A stretch of 8,912 nucleotides of DNA from Methylophilaceae bacterium UBA5127 (GTDB taxonomy: Bacteria > Pseudomonadota > Gammaproteobacteria > Burkholderiales > Methylophilaceae), in assembly GCA_002414145.1 (NCBI GenBank), contig DHYP01000015.1:27014-35925 (forward strand), written 5' to 3'. Under the pieces are notes generated by a model. It saw only the letters and a program-made list of their open reading frames with translations, was not told the origin of the DNA and made no database searches. Below, piece by piece: positions 5,851 to 8,912 of this stretch. How positions within the stretch are numbered: position 1 is the stretch's first letter; every line of letters begins with the position of its first letter. The position numbers and the translations under genes were made by a program.

Positions 5851-6861
5851 CTACTTAGGTGCAAAAGTAAATGCATCACTAAAAAACTCATCTGCATTTA
5901 AACCTTGCGCCACAAAAGCCTGATGTGCAACTTCAACCATCGCGGGCGCGCCACACACATAAGCATGATAGCCGCCTAAATCAGGAAAGTCTTGCAATAC
6001 CGCTTCATGCACTAGACCACGTCTCCCTTGCCATCCACTGTCTGCTGGCTCTTCAGAAACTACAGGAATATATCGTAAATTGGGCACAAATTCTGCCCAA
6101 CGTTGACATAACTCATCCATGTATAAATCGCTTTGTACACGACCACCACGGTACAAAATAATGTCACGTTGAATTTTGTGATGAATCATATGTTCAATGA
6201 TCCCTTTGATTGGAGCAAAGCCTGTGCCACCAGCGACAAAAATAATAGGTTTCTGCGAATCTTCACGCAGGAAAAATGTGCCTAAAGGCGCTTCTATGCG
6301 CATAATCGCTTTTTCTGGCATTTCATCAAACACATATTGCGTAAACTGCCCGCCAGGTATCAATCGTAAATGTAGCTCAATCATCGCATCATCATGCGGC
6401 GCATTGGCAATTGAAAATGCGCGACGTTTTCCGTCTTTTAAAATAAACTCTAAGTATTGCCCAGCCATAAATTGCAAGCGCTCCGTTGCGGGCAATTGCA
6501 GAAACAACACGATGACATCTCCGCTTAACTGCTCTTTTTTCTGAACGCGTGCTGGCAGTATCCTTGGTCTGATGCCGTTGAGTCCGTCGACTTCTCTACT
6601 TTCAATCACCAAATCTTCCAGCGGGCGAGCGCAACAGAATAAAGCTTGTCCAGCCGCCAGTTCTGCTTCATTCATGGCAGTACTCTGGTAATCATCATGT
6701 GTCACTTTACCCGAGATAATTTTTCCCTTACATGCGCCGCAAGCACCGTTGCGACAGCCATAAGGTAGATTGATGCCTGCTTCTATAGCTGCCTCTAATA
6801 CAGTTTGACTGGGGCGAACATTAAATTGATGTCCGCTGTTTTGAATCGTCACTTGTGTCAT
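5851..6861 (-). CDS. Ferredoxin-flavin NAD(P)H reductase (CDP-6-deoxy-glucoseen reductase-like)
   Basis: Soluble electron-transfer protein of 336 residues joining three domains: an N-terminal plant-type 2Fe-2S ferredoxin, an FAD domain and an NAD(P)H domain. Cluster ligands are Cys36, Cys41 and Cys44 in YGCRNGACGACKG, plus Cys76 (or Cys77) in LFCCARP. The FAD-binding RAFS motif is at 147-150. The nucleotide-binding loop GGTGFAPIKG is at 211-220 and CGAPAM at 303-308. The family includes AscD/RfbI (dideoxy-sugar synthesis) and the reductase parts of oxygenases. No sugar-dehydrase or oxygenase partner is present, so the common CDP-sugar name should not be taken as its function. The ATG overlaps the fxsA stop by one base (TAATG), which suggests coupled translation. 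It ends 13 bp from the convergent membrane-protein gene, with no terminator seen. Confidence 0.92.
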   Translation of the reverse strand: MTQVTIQNSGHQFNVRPSQTVLEAAIEAGINLPYGCRNGACGACKGKIISGKVTHDDYQSTAMNEAELAAGQALFCCARPLEDLVIESREVDGLNGIRPRILPARVQKKEQLSGDVIVLFLQLPATERLQFMAGQYLEFILKDGKRRAFSIANAPHDDAMIELHLRLIPGGQFTQYVFDEMPEKAIMRIEAPLGTFFLREDSQKPIIFVAGGTGFAPIKGIIEHMIHHKIQRDIILYRGGRVQSDLYMDELCQRWAEFVPNLRYIPVVSEEPADSGWQGRRGLVHEAVLQDFPDLGGYHAYVCGAPAMVEVAHQAFVAQGLNADEFFSDAFTFAPK

Positions 6862-7319
6862 TATTTAGTATCCTGCTCTTCTTTAATATGTGTATATTCA
6901 CCTTCTATTACGTCATCATTCGAAGCCTGACGATACCCGCCTTGATTAGGCGGTGTCTGTCTTTTGGGTGGCTCATACTGCGTGTCCGAACTCGCCATAT
7001 GTTCTTGTTGAATAGGAATAAGCAATAGCACCACTGCAATCACATCACTCAAAACGCCTGGAATAATAAGCAAAACTCCTGCCACCATATTGCGCGCGCT
7101 TCCCATAATCGTTTTAATAGGATTCCCACCTGCACCTAAGCTTTGCATTACTTTTGCGGACATCAGCAATTTTTCGCCCTTTACTAATTGTAAGCCTAAG
7201 TATCCCACCACGACCAAATAGAAGAATAACCACCAACCATAAAGATAAGCAAGCTTCACAAGCAGAAATATCTCTGCAAATGGAAAAGCAAGTAAAATAA
7301 GCGGTATTAAAGAGCGCAT
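6861..7319 (-). CDS. fxsA: FxsA family membrane protein
   Basis: Inner-membrane protein named in E. coli for relieving F-plasmid exclusion of phage T7 when overproduced; its normal role is not well known. From the ATG at 7319 it has 152 residues. Hydrophobic segments lie at about 4-26, 28-45 and 78-104. The last carries AGVLLIIPGVLSD, the most conserved part of the family. The C-terminal tail (about 108-152) is hydrophilic, rich in Pro, Gln and acidic residues, and contains DVIEGEY. A TTG at 7331 could extend it by four residues, but the ATG, with GGGGT about seven bases upstream and the usual MRSLIPL-type start, is preferred. It is the first gene of a minus-strand pair with the reductase. 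In E. coli fxsA also lies close to cutA-dsbD, so the neighbourhood is old. Confidence 0.92.
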   Translation of the reverse strand: MRSLIPLILLAFPFAEIFLLVKLAYLYGWWLFFYLVVVGYLGLQLVKGEKLLMSAKVMQSLGAGGNPIKTIMGSARNMVAGVLLIIPGVLSDVIAVVLLLIPIQQEHMASSDTQYEPPKRQTPPNQGGYRQASNDDVIEGEYTHIKEEQDTK

Positions 7320-7358
7320 GACTGACCCCAAAAATCTGAAACGACAATATATACAAAC
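7320..7358. promoter_or_regulatory. 39-bp divergent intergenic region of fxsA and cutA
   Basis: An AATATATACA core (7346-7355) offers -10-like boxes in both directions: TATACA or TATATA toward cutA and TATATT toward fxsA. No good -35 pair was seen on either strand. If used toward cutA, transcription would begin at or next to the ATG at 7359. That would fit the lack of any ribosome site before cutA. Confidence 0.3.
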
Positions 7359-7685
7359 ATGTGCAATCAGGAAACCATTTTAGTATTGACCAATGTGCCT
7401 AATGAAGATTGCGCGAATGAGATTGCAGATGCATTGATTAAGCTGCATCTTGCTGCTTGTGTTAACATTCTAAGCCCTTGCCAGTCTGTATATCGATGGA
7501 AAGGTAACATTGAGCGAACAACAGAGATTCCTATGATGATTAAAACGCATCGCTTGGCCTATGCTGAAGTGGAAAAAATCATTTTAACAATGCACCCTTA
7601 CGAACTTCCTGAAATTATTTCTCTCAATGTAGATGGTGGCTTGCCCGCTTATTTACAATGGGTCAGCGCCCAACTTTTACATTAG
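7359..7685 (+). CDS. cutA: CutA1 divalent-ion tolerance protein
   Basis: Small, very stable trimeric protein with a ferredoxin-like fold. In E. coli it was linked to copper and other metal tolerance, though its true role is unsettled. The 108-residue length is typical. The family signature is complete: AACVNI at 32-37, SVYRWKGNIE at 43-52, IKTHRLAY at 61-68, MHPYELPEII at 78-87, and AYLQWV near the end. The ATG at 7359 lies just after a TATA-like core and has no Shine-Dalgarno. Its stop codon overlaps the ribosome-binding site of dsbD, which starts 7 bp later, so the two are one transcript. The cutA-dsbD adjacency is shared with E. coli, but no functional link is proven. Confidence 0.97.
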   Translation: MCNQETILVLTNVPNEDCANEIADALIKLHLAACVNILSPCQSVYRWKGNIERTTEIPMMIKTHRLAYAEVEKIILTMHPYELPEIISLNVDGGLPAYLQWVSAQLLH

Positions 7686-7687
7686 GA
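7684..7687 (+). promoter_or_regulatory. dsbD ribosome-binding site overlapping the cutA stop
   Basis: AGGA, five bases before the dsbD ATG, shares AG with the cutA TAG stop codon. This supports the start at 7693 and coupling to cutA translation. Confidence 0.55.
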
Positions 7688-7692
7688 CAACC

Positions 7693-8912
7693 ATGTTAAC
7701 CAGATTCGTTACCATCTTCAGCTTAATATTGATTTGCCTTTCACCACCATTAACTTGGGCTGAGAATGCAAGTGGTTTGGGCATTAGCGACTTTGTTTCA
7801 TCTGCTTCTGAAGACGACTTTTTATCTCCTGATAAAGCATTTCAACTCGACATTAAAACCATTGACGCTCAGCACTTAGATGCAAAGTTTAAGGTAGAGC
7901 CTGGTTATTACCTCTATAAACAGCGGATTAAATTTGTTATCAAAGAGGCCAATTCCGGACAAATTACCAATATAGACTTACCAAAGGGTGAAATTAAAAA
8001 CGACCCAAACTTTGGCCCACAAGAGGTTTATCATCATGATTTTTCTGCCAAACTGACGTTTTCAGGCAATCGTCATATTGTCATTCAGGCAACCTACCAA
8101 GGCTGTAGCGAGAAAGGGTTATGCTATGCCCCTCAAACTAAACTATTCAATATTAATGTAAACGAAACCAGCATAAGTTCAGTGAACAAAGGTTCAACAG
8201 ACCCACTCAATGACAATCCGAACAATGTTAAAGATGAAGGTCAAGCCACCCATTTACTCAAGAGCGGTAATTGGTGGCTCATTGTACTGGGATTTTTTGG
8301 CGCTGGCTTATTGCTCGCTTTTACTCCATGCGTATTCCCTATGATTCCCATTCTCTCAAGCATCATTATTGGTAAGAACGCGCACGTATCACGCTTAAAA
8401 GCATTTAACTTATCTCTTGCCTATACATTAGGCATGGCACTCACCTATACGCTGGCTGGCATTGCTGCTGGTCTTTCAGGGCAATTACTTAGTAACGCAC
8501 TGCAAACACCTTGGGCACTTGGCATAGGCGCCACTATTTTTGTATTACTGGCGCTTTCTATGTTTGGCTTTTATGAACTGAAGTTACCAAGTGCTATTGA
8601 AAATAAATTCTTCAACTGGAGTAACAGAATCAAGGGTGGGCATCTATTAAGTGATTTTTTAATGGGCGCGATTTCTGCACTGATTATCAGCCCTTGCGTT
8701 GCCGCTCCGCTTGCGGGTGCCTTGCTCTACATTAGTAAAACCCACGATGTAGTACTAGGCGGAATCGCATTATTTGCGCTTTCATTAGGGATGGGTGCAC
8801 CTCTGTTAGCCATAGGCGCATCTGCAGGTACCTTATTACCCAAAGTAGGCGAATGGATGAACGCTGTGCGCAACTTATTTGGTGTGCTCATGATAGGGGT
8901 TGCCATCTGGTT
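7693..8912 (+). CDS. dsbD: Thiol:disulfide interchange protein DsbD, N-terminal part (runs off right edge)
   Basis: Moves electrons from cytoplasmic thioredoxin across the inner membrane to periplasmic thiol proteins (DsbC/DsbG, cytochrome c maturation). About 406 codons are present; the C-terminal thioredoxin-like domain lies beyond the window. A signal peptide (1-23) ends in LTWA before ENA. The periplasmic alpha domain (about 30-155) has the redox pair Cys138 and Cys144 in YQGCSEKGLCYAP. A polar linker follows, then the membrane beta domain with LLLAFTPCVFPMIPI (Cys213) and LIISPCVAAPLAGALLY (Cys335), the conserved intramembrane cysteine pair. About six membrane helices are visible before the edge. 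All four expected cysteines are intact. It is co-transcribed with cutA. Confidence 0.96.
   Translation, partial: MLTRFVTIFSLILICLSPPLTWAENASGLGISDFVSSASEDDFLSPDKAFQLDIKTIDAQHLDAKFKVEPGYYLYKQRIKFVIKEANSGQITNIDLPKGEIKNDPNFGPQEVYHHDFSAKLTFSGNRHIVIQATYQGCSEKGLCYAPQTKLFNINVNETSISSVNKGSTDPLNDNPNNVKDEGQATHLLKSGNWWLIVLGFFGAGLLLAFTPCVFPMIPILSSIIIGKNAHVSRLKAFNLSLAYTLGMALTYTLAGIAAGLSGQLLSNALQTPWALGIGATIFVLLALSMFGFYELKLPSAIENKFFNWSNRIKGGHLLSDFLMGAISALIISPCVAAPLAGALLYISKTHDVVLGGIALFALSLGMGAPLLAIGASAGTLLPKVGEWMNAVRNLFGVLMIGVAIW

Noticed and set aside
6197..6544. 115-residue plus-strand frame opposite the reductase
   Set aside because: It is antisense to conserved flavin and nucleotide motifs and its sequence looks like chance translation.
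7114..7356. 80-residue minus-strand frame overlapping fxsA in another frame
   Set aside because: fxsA has the family motifs in its own frame; this one has none.

Overview
The window looks like ordinary chromosome from a low-to-moderate G+C proteobacterium, most likely a betaproteobacterium. The gene order argH / algZ-algR / hemC-hemD is the arrangement known from pseudomonads and many betaproteobacteria. A fused ferredoxin-flavin reductase of the type often labelled CDP-6-deoxy-glucoseen reductase, and the fxsA-cutA-dsbD neighbourhood, also fit. A methylotroph-like (Methylophilaceae) origin is my guess from base composition and gene content; it is not demonstrated by the sequence.

Left part (1-2454): the N-terminal half of argH (minus strand, running off the left edge) is divergent from a two-gene operon. 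That operon encodes an AlgZ/LytS-type membrane histidine kinase and its LytTR-type response regulator AlgR. A 112-bp AT-rich intergenic region carries probable overlapping promoters for both directions.

Middle part (2455-5837): a small MscS-like membrane protein lies on the minus strand, abutting algR tail to tail with no spacer. It separates algZR from the haem genes. hemC and hemD overlap by one base (TAATG) and encode two consecutive tetrapyrrole steps: porphobilinogen to hydroxymethylbilane to uroporphyrinogen III. hemC has an extended -10 box placed so that transcription should start at or next to its ATG, which suggests a leaderless mRNA. Where hemX/hemY often follow, there is instead a 163-bp spacer and an unrecognised six-helix membrane protein with a striking DE-x4-HE motif.

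Right part (5851-8912): on the minus strand, fxsA and a 2Fe-2S/FAD/NAD(P)H reductase are translationally coupled (TAATG). Divergent from fxsA across a very short gap is cutA, followed after 7 bp by dsbD, which runs off the right edge. DsbD carries electrons across the membrane to periplasmic thiol proteins. CutA is a small trimeric protein historically linked to metal tolerance, and the cutA-dsbD pair is also adjacent in E. coli.

No rRNA, tRNA, CRISPR array, insertion sequence or convincing intrinsic terminator was seen, and no gene-free stretch exceeds 300 bp. The least explained item is the membrane protein at 5148-5837. I found no clear evidence of a new multi-gene system.
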